Assembly (NCBI GenBank): GCA_036381035.1
Contig: DASVDQ010000130.1
Span: 1-62,086 of the forward strand
DNA length: 62,086 nt
Direction of reading: 5' to 3'
Source: Trueperaceae bacterium
GTDB taxonomy: Bacteria > Deinococcota > Deinococci > Deinococcales > Trueperaceae
Part shown: positions 1 to 9,300 of the stretch, in pieces
Layout of the letters: every line of letters starts with the position of its first letter
How positions within the stretch are numbered: position 1 is the stretch's first letter
Program-made: the position numbers and the translations under genes
Notes under the pieces: generated by a model
The model's input: the letters and a program-made list of their open reading frames with translations, nothing else
The model's database searches: none
Told to the model about the DNA's origin: nothing

Positions 1-286
1 CGAGGACCGGCGGGCTGAAGCTCCACGCCACGTCCTCGGGCTCGCCCGTCACGGCCAGCACGACGTCGCCGCCGGCACCCCCCACGCGGGCGAGCGAAAC
101 CTCGACCGTCGCGTCGCTCCCGCGGACCAGCTGGACGACGCCCGATCCCAGCGTCAGGACGACGCTCGCCTGACCCCCGCACGCGGCCAACGGCAGCAGG
201 ACCGCGGCGAACAGGGCAGTGCGCGCCGTGCGTGAGTGCGTGGCGGGACGGGACCTGGGTCCCCTTGTCGGAGTGGTGGAGCGCAT
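1..286 (-). CDS. Lipoprotein of a tandem paralogue family (partial, 3' end outside window)
   Basis: The first 95 codons of a reading frame that leaves the window at position 1. The start ATG (284-286) follows a purine-rich stretch (GGAAGGCGGGGG). Residues 1-36 form a basic, then hydrophobic lipoprotein signal ending in LAACGG, so the mature protein should be acylated on Cys and anchored at the cell surface. The following residues (LGSGVVQLVRGSDATVEVSL) match the same region of the next three genes, so this is the fourth visible member of the array. The start of an Ig-like beta domain is visible and everything after it is missing. Function unknown. Confidence 0.8.
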   Translation of the reverse strand, partial: MRSTTPTRGPRSRPATHSRTARTALFAAVLLPLAACGGQASVVLTLGSGVVQLVRGSDATVEVSLARVGGAGGDVVLAVTGEPEDVAWSFSPPVL

Positions 287-304
287 GGGGAACCCCCGCC
301 TTCC

Positions 305-1903
305 CTAAGGAGCGGTGGTGAACGACCGCTGCGCGCTGATGGCGAAGTAGCCGTCTTCGTCGAAGCCTTGGGAGGCACCGAGCGCGTACAGCAGCACGAG
401 GCTGAACACGTCGCCGTCCCAGTGCGCGCCGGGCTCGACGCCATCTCCCCCCGAAGCCACCACGCGCCACTGGAGGGTGTGCCCCGCAGGGAGGGTTATG
501 CCCAGTTCGCTGGTGTCGGGGATCGTCACCGTGGTGGCCGTGGTGGTCAAGGCGGCCCTATAGACGCCCAGCTCTTCCCACGTCCAGGTCACCGCGCCGC
601 CCCCTGTGTTCGCGACCGTGAACTCCGTTGCCGTGGTGACGTCGGTCGCGAGGTCCGCGGGCTCCGTCAACGTCGGCAGCTCCGGGACCGTCACGGTCAC
701 GCTGCCGCCCGTGGCGCCGGCGACCCAGGCAGCCTGGTCGAATAGGTCGCCCGATGCGAAGACGTAGCCGGCGCCGGGGATGACCGGCATGACCAGAGAG
801 AAGTCGGTCGCGCCGGTGTCGTCCCGCATCACCGTCAACGCCATGTTCGGGCCTACCTGGACTGCCGCCACCGTCAGCGAAGGCGTCTCGGGGGCGACGA
901 CGGTCAGCTCCACTTCCTCGGTGTCCAGGGCGCTGCCGAGGTCGATCGGTTCCGACAGGTTCACGGTCTCACCATCGGTCAGCTCCACCTCGACGCTCCC
1001 GTAGCCGGGGTAGCCGACTACCTCGCCGCCCGGGTCGGTCTCGATCTCGAGCGCGTGCAGGCGTACGGTGCGTTCGGGCTTACCTTGCCAGGAGACGCTG
1101 AACGAGAAGCTCGAGTTGCCCGGGGTGATCTCCAGGCAATCCAAAGCGTAACCGTCCAGGCCCTCGGCGCAGACCCTTATCACCTGGTTCGCTCCGACCG
1201 GCACGGAGCCGCCGGTCACTGAGCCGTTGATCGTGGCGCTCCTCGAGGGGCTGCTGGCCGTCAGGACGAAGGAGCTGAGCTCCACCTCGCCCTCCGTCAG
1301 GCCCCGGTAGACGTGGACCTGTTGGGAGGCGGCGATCCAGGCGGTGACGTCGTAAGGCAACGACAGGCCCGCCAGCCTGAAGGAGCCGTCCTCGTCCGTG
1401 ACAGTGGTGTCGCCTTGGCTGGCCAGGATGACATCGGACATCGGAGCGCCGAGGATCCCGTTCAGGCGACCCGTCACAGCGAAGCTTTCCACCTCCAGGA
1501 CGAGCTGCGCCTCGGCCGCGAGCCCCGTGCCAGTGGCGGACACGGTGAGGATGTGGACCCCTTCGTCCGCGGCGGCGTCCGCGCTGAAGGTGAGCGTGCT
1601 GGTGAGGACGTCACCGGCAAGCACGGCAGGGCTGAGCGCCGCCTGCACCTCGTCCGGCAGCCCCGTGACCTCCAGCGTCACGTCCGCGCTGGCGCCGCCC
1701 AGGCGGGTGAGCGTCACCTCGACCGTGGCCTGGCCGCCGCGGATCACCTGCAGCACGTCCCCGGCCAGCGACACCGCTATGCTCGGCTGCGGACCGCCGC
1801 ACGACGCCAGGAACAGCAGGCCTCCGGCGAGCGCCAGCCGCGCCGGCAGGAGCCTCGCTGGGGCACGAGTGCGAGTTCGCTCGAGTCGGCGGCTTCCTTG
1901 CAT
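305..1903 (-). CDS. Lipoprotein with Ig-like and carboxypeptidase-regulatory-like domains (paralogue 2)
   Basis: 532 residues. The signal peptide ends in a lipobox (LASCGG, Cys about residue 35). Next comes an Ig-like beta domain (about 40-135), which starts with the family signature VIRGGQATVEVTLTR. A carboxypeptidase-regulatory-like beta sandwich follows (about 140-200; GRLNGILGAPMSDV, then DEDGSFRLAGL), then a long beta-rich middle and a fibronectin-like C-terminal domain with TATEFTVANTGGGAVTW. No catalytic motif is visible, so a structural or ligand-binding surface role is inferred. The ATG is preceded by GAAGGGAG. It is separated by short gaps from homologous genes on both sides, which points to tandem duplication. 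Confidence 0.85.
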   Translation of the reverse strand: MQGSRRLERTRTRAPARLLPARLALAGGLLFLASCGGPQPSIAVSLAGDVLQVIRGGQATVEVTLTRLGGASADVTLEVTGLPDEVQAALSPAVLAGDVLTSTLTFSADAAADEGVHILTVSATGTGLAAEAQLVLEVESFAVTGRLNGILGAPMSDVILASQGDTTVTDEDGSFRLAGLSLPYDVTAWIAASQQVHVYRGLTEGEVELSSFVLTASSPSRSATINGSVTGGSVPVGANQVIRVCAEGLDGYALDCLEITPGNSSFSFSVSWQGKPERTVRLHALEIETDPGGEVVGYPGYGSVEVELTDGETVNLSEPIDLGSALDTEEVELTVVAPETPSLTVAAVQVGPNMALTVMRDDTGATDFSLVMPVIPGAGYVFASGDLFDQAAWVAGATGGSVTVTVPELPTLTEPADLATDVTTATEFTVANTGGGAVTWTWEELGVYRAALTTTATTVTIPDTSELGITLPAGHTLQWRVVASGGDGVEPGAHWDGDVFSLVLLYALGASQGFDEDGYFAISAQRSFTTAP

Positions 1904-1933
1904 CGACCATCTCCCTTCGGACCGGCGCCGTGC

Positions 1934-3538
1934 TCACGGCGCCGTGGTGAACTGCCGCGAGCTGCTGCTGATGATGGTGCCGTCACCCTTGAAGCCTGGG
2001 GACGAACCGCCCAGCAGCATCGACACGAAGTTGAGCCCTTCGGCGGGCCTGTAGGCGGCCGACTCCACGGAGTCTCCCCCCGTGGCGATCACCTGCCAAT
2101 CGAAGGTAGCCCCCGCGGGCAGCGGCAAGCCGAGCCAGCTCGTGTCGGGCATCGTCACGGTCGTCGAGGTGGTGAGGAGCGCCAGGCCGTAGTCGGTGGC
2201 CGTGTCGTTCCAGATCCACACCAACGGTCCGCCGCCTGGGTTGGAGACCGTGAACTCGGTGTCTGTGGTGACGCCGGTGGCCATGTTCGCGGGAGCGACC
2301 AGGGCCGGTGCGTCGGGGACGATGAGCGTCGCGCTGCCGCCCGTCAGCCCCGTCACCCAGGCCATGTCGTCGGTGCCCGTCGCCGCCAGGAAGGTGTAGG
2401 TGGCGCCGGGAAGGACGGGCATCGCGACGGCGAAGGCGGCCGTCCCGTCGTTGTTCACCATCACCGACGTCGCCAGGTTCGGTCCCAGCTGCACGGCCCC
2501 GATGGTCGCGTACAGCGCGCTCGTCGACAGGACCGTGAGCTCGACCTCGGTCGTGTCGAGCGCCGCACCGAGGTCGATCGGGTCCGCCACGCTCGGCGTG
2601 GTCCCGGCGGTGAGCTCCACGTCGTGGGTGGCGTAGCCGGGGTAGGCGACGGGGACGCCGCTGACGTCCCTCTCGATCTGCAGCAGGTGCAGGCGCACGG
2701 AGCGCGTCTCCGGCCCCCACCACTGGACGAACACCGAGAAGTCCGTCTCCGTGGGGCTCACGAAGTCGCAGCCCTGGGCCGGGCCATCGAGGCCCTCGGC
2801 GCACACCGCGACGATCTGGTTCGTGCCCACGGGTATGGCCTCGCCCGTGAGCGTGCCCGTGACGGTGGCGGAGCGCGCGACCGGCCCGACAGAGGTCAAG
2901 AAGCCGCCCAAGACCACTTCGCTCTCCCGCAGGCCCTGGTAGACGATCGCCGCCTCGTCGGTCACGCTCCACGCCGTCAGGTCGTACGGCACGGACAGGC
3001 CGCTGAGCTCGAACGCGCCATCTATGTCGGTCACCGTCGACTGGCCCTGACTGGCCACGGCGACGCCGGGCAGCGGACGGCCCTGCGAGCCCACGAGGCG
3101 CCCCTGCACGGTGAGGCTCACGACCTCGAGCTGCAGCGTCGCCTCGGCGGTGAGTCCGCCGCCGGTCGCGACGACGGTGAGAGAGTGCTCGCCCTCGTCG
3201 GCGGCCGCGGCGGCGGTCAGCGTCAGCGTGCTGGTGAGCGTGTCGCCGCTGAGCACGGCAGGGGCGAAGCTGGCCTCCACGTTCGCGGGCCGGCCGGTGA
3301 CGTCTAGCGTGACGGCCCCGTCGACGCCGCCGACGCGCGTGAGGGTGACCTCGACGCTGGCCTCGTCGCCGCGGACCAGCACGACGGCGTCGGAACCGAG
3401 GCTCAGGACGATGCTCGGCTGCGGGCCGCCGCAGGCGGCCACGGCGAGGAGGGCGGCCGCCATCGCGGCGGCGCGCGCCCCTCGAACGACCGAGCCGGCA
3501 CGGAGACCGGGACACGAGGATCCGCTTCTTCGGTACAT
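1934..3538 (-). CDS. Lipoprotein with Ig-like and carboxypeptidase-regulatory-like domains (paralogue 3)
   Basis: About 534 residues from the ATG at 3536-3538 (MYRRSG), chosen because GGAAGGGG lies just upstream; an in-frame start 17 codons earlier lacks this. The lipobox is AVAACGG. Domain order matches the neighbours: Ig-like beta domain with VLVRGDEASVEVTLTR, carboxypeptidase-regulatory-like domain (GRLVGSQGRPLPGV, DIDGAFELSGL), beta-rich middle, and a C-terminal fibronectin-like domain (TDTEFTVSNPGGGPLVW). It is clearly homologous to the genes at 305-1903 and 3783-5384 but has diverged at many positions, so the duplication is not recent. A 244-nt spacer separates it from the next copy. 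Function unknown. Confidence 0.85.
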   Translation of the reverse strand: MYRRSGSSCPGLRAGSVVRGARAAAMAAALLAVAACGGPQPSIVLSLGSDAVVLVRGDEASVEVTLTRVGGVDGAVTLDVTGRPANVEASFAPAVLSGDTLTSTLTLTAAAAADEGEHSLTVVATGGGLTAEATLQLEVVSLTVQGRLVGSQGRPLPGVAVASQGQSTVTDIDGAFELSGLSVPYDLTAWSVTDEAAIVYQGLRESEVVLGGFLTSVGPVARSATVTGTLTGEAIPVGTNQIVAVCAEGLDGPAQGCDFVSPTETDFSVFVQWWGPETRSVRLHLLQIERDVSGVPVAYPGYATHDVELTAGTTPSVADPIDLGAALDTTEVELTVLSTSALYATIGAVQLGPNLATSVMVNNDGTAAFAVAMPVLPGATYTFLAATGTDDMAWVTGLTGGSATLIVPDAPALVAPANMATGVTTDTEFTVSNPGGGPLVWIWNDTATDYGLALLTTSTTVTMPDTSWLGLPLPAGATFDWQVIATGGDSVESAAYRPAEGLNFVSMLLGGSSPGFKGDGTIISSSSRQFTTAP

Positions 3539-3782
3539 GGGTCCGCCCCTTCCGGCACGAACGGCACCAGGCCTGTGTGTAGGTGCCACATATCGTTACC
3601 CCGAGCGCGGGACGGTGCCTTACGGTCCTTCACAGAGGCCAGCCGCGGCCGCGGCGACGGCGCGAGGGCGGTGCGTCGCCCGAGAAGCGAGCCGCCGCTG
3701 CCCGTGTACCGGCGCACGACGCACGGTGCGGCGCCCCCGGAGCTCTCGGAAGGCGCCGCCGCCGAACGAGCTCTCGACGTGC

Positions 3783-5384
3783 CTACGGGGCCGTGGTGAA
3801 GTCCCGCACATCGCTGATGGCGATGGAGCCGTCGCCGCCGAACCCGGGGGAGCCCCCGCTCCCCCACAGCGTCACCCAGCTCAAGAGGTCGTTGATCCAG
3901 TGGCTGCCGGCCTCGGCGGTCTCCCCGCCCGAGGCCACCACCTGCCATTGGACGGTATCCGCCGCGGGCAAGGGAACGCCGTACTCGCTGGTGTCGGGGA
4001 TCGTGACCGAGGTGGCCATGGTCGTGAGGGAGGAGACGTAGCCGCCCCCGCCTGACCATACCCAGGTGAGCGCGCCGCCGGTGGGGTTCGAGACCGTGAA
4101 CTCGGTCGCGGTGGTCACGTCGGATGCGGAGTCCGCCGGTGCCGTGAGCGTGGGCAGCTCGGGGACCGCGACGGTCACGCTGCCGCCGGTGGACGTCATG
4201 ACCCAGGCGGCCCGCTCGATGTTGACGCCAGAGCCGAACAGGTACGTGGCGTTCGGCAGCACGGGCATGGTCACGGTGAGGTCTGTGGCGGCGGTGTTGT
4301 CCTCCTGTACGGCGATCGCGAGGTTGGGTCCGACCTGGACGGCGGCGACCGTCGAGGTGACCGGGACCGGGCTGTCCACCGACAGCTCCACCGTCTCCGT
4401 GTACAAGGCTTCGCCGAGGTCGATAGGCTCCGGCAGGTTCACGGTCTCGCCGTTGGTCAGCTCCAGGTCGACGGTCGCGTAGCCGGGGTAGCCGACCACC
4501 TGCCCGCCCGTATCGGTCTCGCGCTCCAGCAGGTGCAGGCGCACGGAGCGGTCGAACTGGTCGTACCAGTTCACCGTCAGATCGAAGCCCGAGGTCGTGG
4601 GGTCGACGGACGTGCACCCATCGACGATCCGGTCCATGCCCTCGGCGCAGACGACCACGACCTGGTTGGCGCCGATGGGCACGGAGCCGCCTGTCACGGA
4701 GCCCGTGACCTCGGCGCTCCTCGGCGTCGTGACGGGCAGCAGTGCGGTGCTGCTGAGCTCGATCTCGCTGGCCGTCAGGCCGCGGTAGACATGTACCTTG
4801 TCGTCGGCGGTGCTGAAAGCGGTCACGTCGTAAGGCACCGAAAGGCCCACCAGCTTGAAGGAGCCGTCGCTGCCGAGGGCCGCCTGGTCGTCCTGGCTCA
4901 CCACGGTGGCTCCCGAGAGCGGAGCGCCCAACAACCCGACCATGTGGCCGGCGACCGTCAGGCTCTCCACCTCCAGGGCGAGCTGCGCCTCGGATGCGAG
5001 CCCGGCCCCGGCGGCGGTCACGGTCACGATGCTCACGTCTTCGGGCGCCGACGCGTCGGCGCTCAGGGTCAGCGTGCTCGTGAGCTCGTCGCCGCTTAGA
5101 ACCGTCGGGCTGAAGGTACCCTGCACCTTCGTCGGCAACCCGCTGACCTCCAGCGTCACGTCGCCGCTCGCGTCGCCGAGGCGCGTGAGCGTCACCTCGA
5201 CGGTGACCTGTCCGCCTCGGAGCACCTGCAGGGCGTCGGAGGCCAGGGACACCGCGAGGCCCGGACGCGGACCACCGCAGGCCACCAGGAGCAGGAGGCA
5301 TCCAGCGACCGCGGCCGCCCGCGGCGGCAGGAACCTCGCAGGGGCAAGGGGGCCAAGTAGCCCGAGTAGACGGCGTCTACGCAT
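3783..5384 (-). CDS. Lipoprotein with Ig-like and carboxypeptidase-regulatory-like domains (paralogue 4)
   Basis: 533 residues from the ATG at 5382-5384 (MRRRRLLG), which follows a GGGAAAGGG ribosome site. A longer in-frame extension upstream has no signal-like character. The lipobox is LLVACGG. It has the same four-part layout as the two preceding paralogues: VLRGGQVTVEVTLTR in the Ig-like part, GHMVGLLGAPLSGA plus GSDGSFKLVGL in the carboxypeptidase-regulatory-like part, and TATEFTVSNPTGGALTW near the C-terminus. As the gene furthest upstream in its own direction it may be the first of a co-transcribed set, although the 200-250 nt spacers leave room for separate promoters. No enzyme motif is seen. 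Confidence 0.85.
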   Translation of the reverse strand: MRRRRLLGLLGPLAPARFLPPRAAAVAGCLLLLVACGGPRPGLAVSLASDALQVLRGGQVTVEVTLTRLGDASGDVTLEVSGLPTKVQGTFSPTVLSGDELTSTLTLSADASAPEDVSIVTVTAAGAGLASEAQLALEVESLTVAGHMVGLLGAPLSGATVVSQDDQAALGSDGSFKLVGLSVPYDVTAFSTADDKVHVYRGLTASEIELSSTALLPVTTPRSAEVTGSVTGGSVPIGANQVVVVCAEGMDRIVDGCTSVDPTTSGFDLTVNWYDQFDRSVRLHLLERETDTGGQVVGYPGYATVDLELTNGETVNLPEPIDLGEALYTETVELSVDSPVPVTSTVAAVQVGPNLAIAVQEDNTAATDLTVTMPVLPNATYLFGSGVNIERAAWVMTSTGGSVTVAVPELPTLTAPADSASDVTTATEFTVSNPTGGALTWVWSGGGGYVSSLTTMATSVTIPDTSEYGVPLPAADTVQWQVVASGGETAEAGSHWINDLLSWVTLWGSGGSPGFGGDGSIAISDVRDFTTAP

Positions 5385-5649
5385 CGGTGAACCCTTTCCC
5401 GCGGGCGCCGGGCCGATCATGTGAGTCCGCGTCACGGAGCTTTCTACCAAGGGCGGGGCGCCGGCGCCTACCCCTCCACGGGCCCGCGGCGAGGCTCCGG
5501 CATCCGTCTGCAAGGGCCCATACGTGGAGGCGGCACCCGTACACGAGCGGCCCGAGACGGAGGCGGCGCCGCGGGTCTCGCCCCCGGCCCGCGGCACCGC
5601 TGCCCCGTGCGGCGATAACCTCCTGGGCAACCGAACGAGGAGGTGATCG

Positions 5650-6240
5650 ATGGCCTTCATCGCCACTGTCCCCGAGGAGCGAGCGGAAGGCGGCGTGGCG
5701 CGGATGTACCAGGCGCTCCGGGAGGGCCTGGGCTACGTGCCCAACTACGGCAGGTCGTTCAGCCACCGTCCGGCCCTGTTCAGCGCGTGGGTCGCGCTCA
5801 ACTCGACGGTGAAGGGCGTCATGGACCCCAGGCGCTACGAGCTCGCCACCCTGGCGGCAGCGGTGCGGCGCCGCTCCAGCTACTGCACCATCGCCCACGG
5901 CGAGAGGCTGCTCGACCTCGGCACCAGCGAGGACGAGCTGCGCGCCCTGGCCCGCGAGCCGGAGTCCGCTCCCCTCGACGAGACCGAGAGGGCCATCTTC
6001 GACTTCGCCGCCAAGGTCGCCGAAGCCGCCCACACCGTCACGTCGGAGGACGTCGAGCGCCTCCGGTCGGTCGGTCTCACCGACGCCGAGATCTTCGACG
6101 TAGCCTCGGCCGCCGCGGCCCGACTGTTCTTCACGGCCCTGTGCGACGCCGTGGGCACCCGGCCGGACGCCGCCTTCCGCTCGCGGCTCCCCGGCCTCGT
6201 CGAGGACCTCGCCGTGGGCAGGCCCGTGGAGGAGCCGTAG
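5650..6240 (+). CDS. Carboxymuconolactone decarboxylase / AhpD-like (peroxidase-related) protein
   Basis: 196 residues, the usual size for the uncharacterised peroxidase-related branch of the AhpD-like superfamily. The all-helical core carries YELATLAAAV followed by SSYCTIAHGE. The single Cys and the His three residues later stand where AhpD proteins carry the second Cys and the His of CxxCxxxH; the first Cys is absent. Family members are small, usually multimeric cytoplasmic proteins with thiol-dependent peroxidase or decarboxylase activity; the actual substrate cannot be told. The start is supported by AACGAGGAGGTGATCG ahead of the ATG. It is transcribed away from the lipoprotein array and convergent with the next gene. 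Confidence 0.85.
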   Translation: MAFIATVPEERAEGGVARMYQALREGLGYVPNYGRSFSHRPALFSAWVALNSTVKGVMDPRRYELATLAAAVRRRSSYCTIAHGERLLDLGTSEDELRALAREPESAPLDETERAIFDFAAKVAEAAHTVTSEDVERLRSVGLTDAEIFDVASAAAARLFFTALCDAVGTRPDAAFRSRLPGLVEDLAVGRPVEEP

Positions 6241-6305
6241 TCGGAGGTGCCGGGGCGACACCCTGCAGGCCTGGGGGCGAACCCTCGCCGAGGCCGCCGC
6301 GACGA

Positions 6306-6339
6306 CCGTCGGCAGGCTCCCTCGTGGGCCTGCCGACGG
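6306..6339. terminator. Perfect 12-bp hairpin between convergent genes
   Basis: CCGTCGGCAGGC (6306-6317) is exactly complementary to GCCTGCCGACGG (6328-6339) across a 10-nt loop. It sits in the 134-nt gap between two convergent genes (ends 6240 and 6375), so it most likely serves as a two-way terminator. No T-run follows on either strand, which is common in very high-GC genomes. Confidence 0.65.
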
Positions 6340-6374
6340 CTAGCCGGGCGCCCCTCCGGGGCCTCGCGAGGGCC

Positions 6375-9300
6375 TCACCTCTCGACCGTGACCCTGGCCC
6401 CCGCTAGCGGGAGGCCCGAGACCTCGGCCGCGAGCCCGGACTCGGCGCCGACGGCCGCGGCGTCCTCGATCGTGAGGCGGTAGGCGGGCCCGGCGGTGCG
6501 GCAGGAGACGAGGCAGAGGGCGAGGACGACGACCGACAGGGCCGCGAGGCGTCCGGCGCGGCGGCGGGCGACGAGGCCGAGCGGCACCAGGCCGAGGGCC
6601 GCCAGCGCGGCCCAAGGCCCGCCGAACTCGACGGCCGCGAGAGCGCTCAGGTCCACGAGCACGAGGTAGCCGCGCGAGGCGCCGGCGGGCACCGTGGCCT
6701 CCTCCGCGACGTCGAGCACCAGAGCGTTCGCGCCCTGGCCGAAGCTGCCGGTGGCCAGGGCCTCGCCGTCGGGAGCGCCGTCGCCGTCGGCGTCGGCGTA
6801 CAGGTGCACCCCGACGATGCCCGCCGCGCCGCGCTCCACGGTGTAGCTGATGCTCAGCGTGCGGATCGCCACGGCCTCGCCGTCGCCCGCGGAGGCCACG
6901 AGCCTGAGGGCGGTGACGCCGTCGTCTCCGGGACGCGCGGAGCGGCTGGCAGCCGCGGAAGGGTGCGCTGCCAGGCTCAGCGTCGGGGCCTCGTCCGGCG
7001 CCGCGGCCGAGACCTCCGTCGTGACCGTGTCGCTGTCGTTGCCGGGCACGCCGTCGTCGGTGTCGCTGGCGACCGTCGCCGTGTTCACCAGCTCGCCCTC
7101 GGCGTCGGGCGCGGTGACCTCGAGGGTGAATGCCGCCGTCGCGCCCGCCGCCAGGCTCGCGAGCTCGCACGTCACGGTGCCGCCGGACGCGGCGCAGCCG
7201 CTCGGCACGCCGGTCAGCGTGACCCCGGCGGGCAGCGCGTCGCTGACGACGACGTTCGCGGCCGAGTCGGGCCCAGTGTTCGTGACGGCGAGGGCGTAGG
7301 AGAACGCGGCCCCGGGCTGGACGAGCTGCGGACCGTCCTTCGACATGGCCAGGTCGGCGCCGGGCGGGGGCGGCTCCTCGGTGACCGTAGTGGTGACGCC
7401 CGAGGCGTCGTTGGCTGGGTACGGGTCGAGCGAGTCTCCGAGGTCGACGATGCTCGCCTCGTTCCTGATCACAGCGGCCGCGGCGGGGGCGGCGACCACC
7501 ACCTGGTACTGGACCGTCGTGCCGAACGGCTCCATGACGCCGACGTCGCAGGTGACGGTGCCGCCCGAGACGCTGCACCCCTCGGGCACCGACACCACGC
7601 TCACGCCGGGCGGGAGCTCGTCGGTCACCCGCACGTCCTCGGCGGCGTCGGGGCCGTTGTTGTGGACGACGAGGTTGTAGGCGATCTCGGTCCCCACCTG
7701 GACCGTGGACGGGCCGAGCTTCTGGATGAAGAGGTCGGCGCTGGGCGGCGGTGGCGGGTCCACGCGGGTCGTGAAGGAGGCGTTGTTGTTGCTCAGGTCG
7801 CCGTCCGAGCCGGGTTCGCCCACGACGCTGGCGGTGCTGTACACGTGCCCCGTCTGCGCCGGCGCCGTGAGGACGACGCTCACCTGCCGCGACTGGCCCG
7901 CGCCCAGGCCGGGAACCGGGCAGTTCACGATGCTCGACACGCGGCTGCAGCCGGTCGTGGCCGACACGAACGCGGCGTTCGCCGGCAGGGCGTACGAGAC
8001 GCGCGCCGTGGCGTCGGCGGCCTGGGGACCGGCGTTGTGCGCCGTCAGCACGTACTCGATGCTCCCGCCCGTCTCGACCCCGGTGGGGCCCGTCATCGTC
8101 AGCGACAGGTCGGCGGTGTGCGCGCCGACCACGAGCGTGGTCGCCTGGGCCGTGTCGTCGCTCGGCTCGGGGTCCTCCGAGTCGCCGGTCACCGCGACCT
8201 CGGCGATGACCACGCCCAGCGTCGACGGGGCGGTGGCCGTGACCAGGCGGCTCACCTCGTCGCCGGGGTCGAGGTCACCCACGCCGCAGGTCGCCGTGCC
8301 GCTGCTGGCGCCGCAGCCGCCCGGCATGCTGAGGACGGGCCCGGAGCCGGCAGGGAGTGCGAGGGTGAACTCGACGCCGTCGGCCGGTCCGGGGCCGTTG
8401 TTGCGCACCGTGACCTCGAGCTCGAGCGTGCCGCCCGCCGGGACCGGGTTCGGCCCCAGCGCCAGCGACACCTCCAGGTTCGCGTCGGCGTTCGTCCCTG
8501 CGGGCCCCTCGTAGGCGCCGACGTCGCACTCCACGAGGCCGTTGCCGTCCCCGTCCAGGCCCCGTGGGAAGCCGCGCTGGTCGGTGTCGGGGCAGTCGCC
8601 GGTCGCCGGGAGCGGGCCGGCGTCGACGGCCGGGCTGCCGGGCAGCAGGGCGTGCGTCTTCGTCTGGCCGCCGTAGTTCGCCAGCGGGGCCAGCAGCGGG
8701 TCGATGGGTTCGTCGGCGTTCCCCCTCAGGTCGTCCGCGGAGAAGCCCGTGCAGTCGCCTGCGTCGCCTATCAGGTTGTGGCCCCGCGAGTCGAAGGCGC
8801 CGTAGCAGTCCGGGTCGCCCGGCGCCTCGTTGCCCGCGACGATGCTGTTCTGGATCCTCACCGTGGAGGCCGGCGCCAGGTTGGCTATCCCTCCCGTCGG
8901 CAAGTAGGTGAAGCCGGACGAGCCGATCGCTACGTTCCCCGTGACGGTCACGCTGTCGAGGAGCGTCGGGCCGGCCCCCTGTTGCACCGACACCCCGCCC
9001 CCGGCTATCGTCCGGTTCCCGCTGATCGTGACGTTGAGGGCGTCGAGGCTGCCCGACGTGAAGATGCCGCCGCCGACACGTGCTGGCGGGACGTCCACCA
9101 GGTCGCTCTCGTTGTCGCTCACGGTCACGCGCCTCAGGGTCAGTGAGCCCTCGTTGTAGATGCCGGCACCCGGCCCCTCGGTCCTGTTCCCCTCGACGGC
9201 CGCGTCGACGAGGGTGAGCGAGCCGGCCACGTACAGGCCGCCGCCCGACATGGCTTCGCCGCCGCGCAGCGTCACGCGCTCGATCCGCGCCGTGACGCCT

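Noticed and set aside
1313..3307. 664-residue open frame on the plus strand across the lipoprotein genes
   Set aside because: It is Arg/Gly/His-rich with no family likeness and runs opposite to two clear lipoprotein genes; it is a high-GC shadow frame.
6804..9146. 780-residue plus-strand frame over the surface-protein gene
   Set aside because: Composition typical of antisense shadow (Arg/His/Gly/Val), no start signal, and the opposite strand has signal peptide, CSLREA motif and DUF11 repeats.
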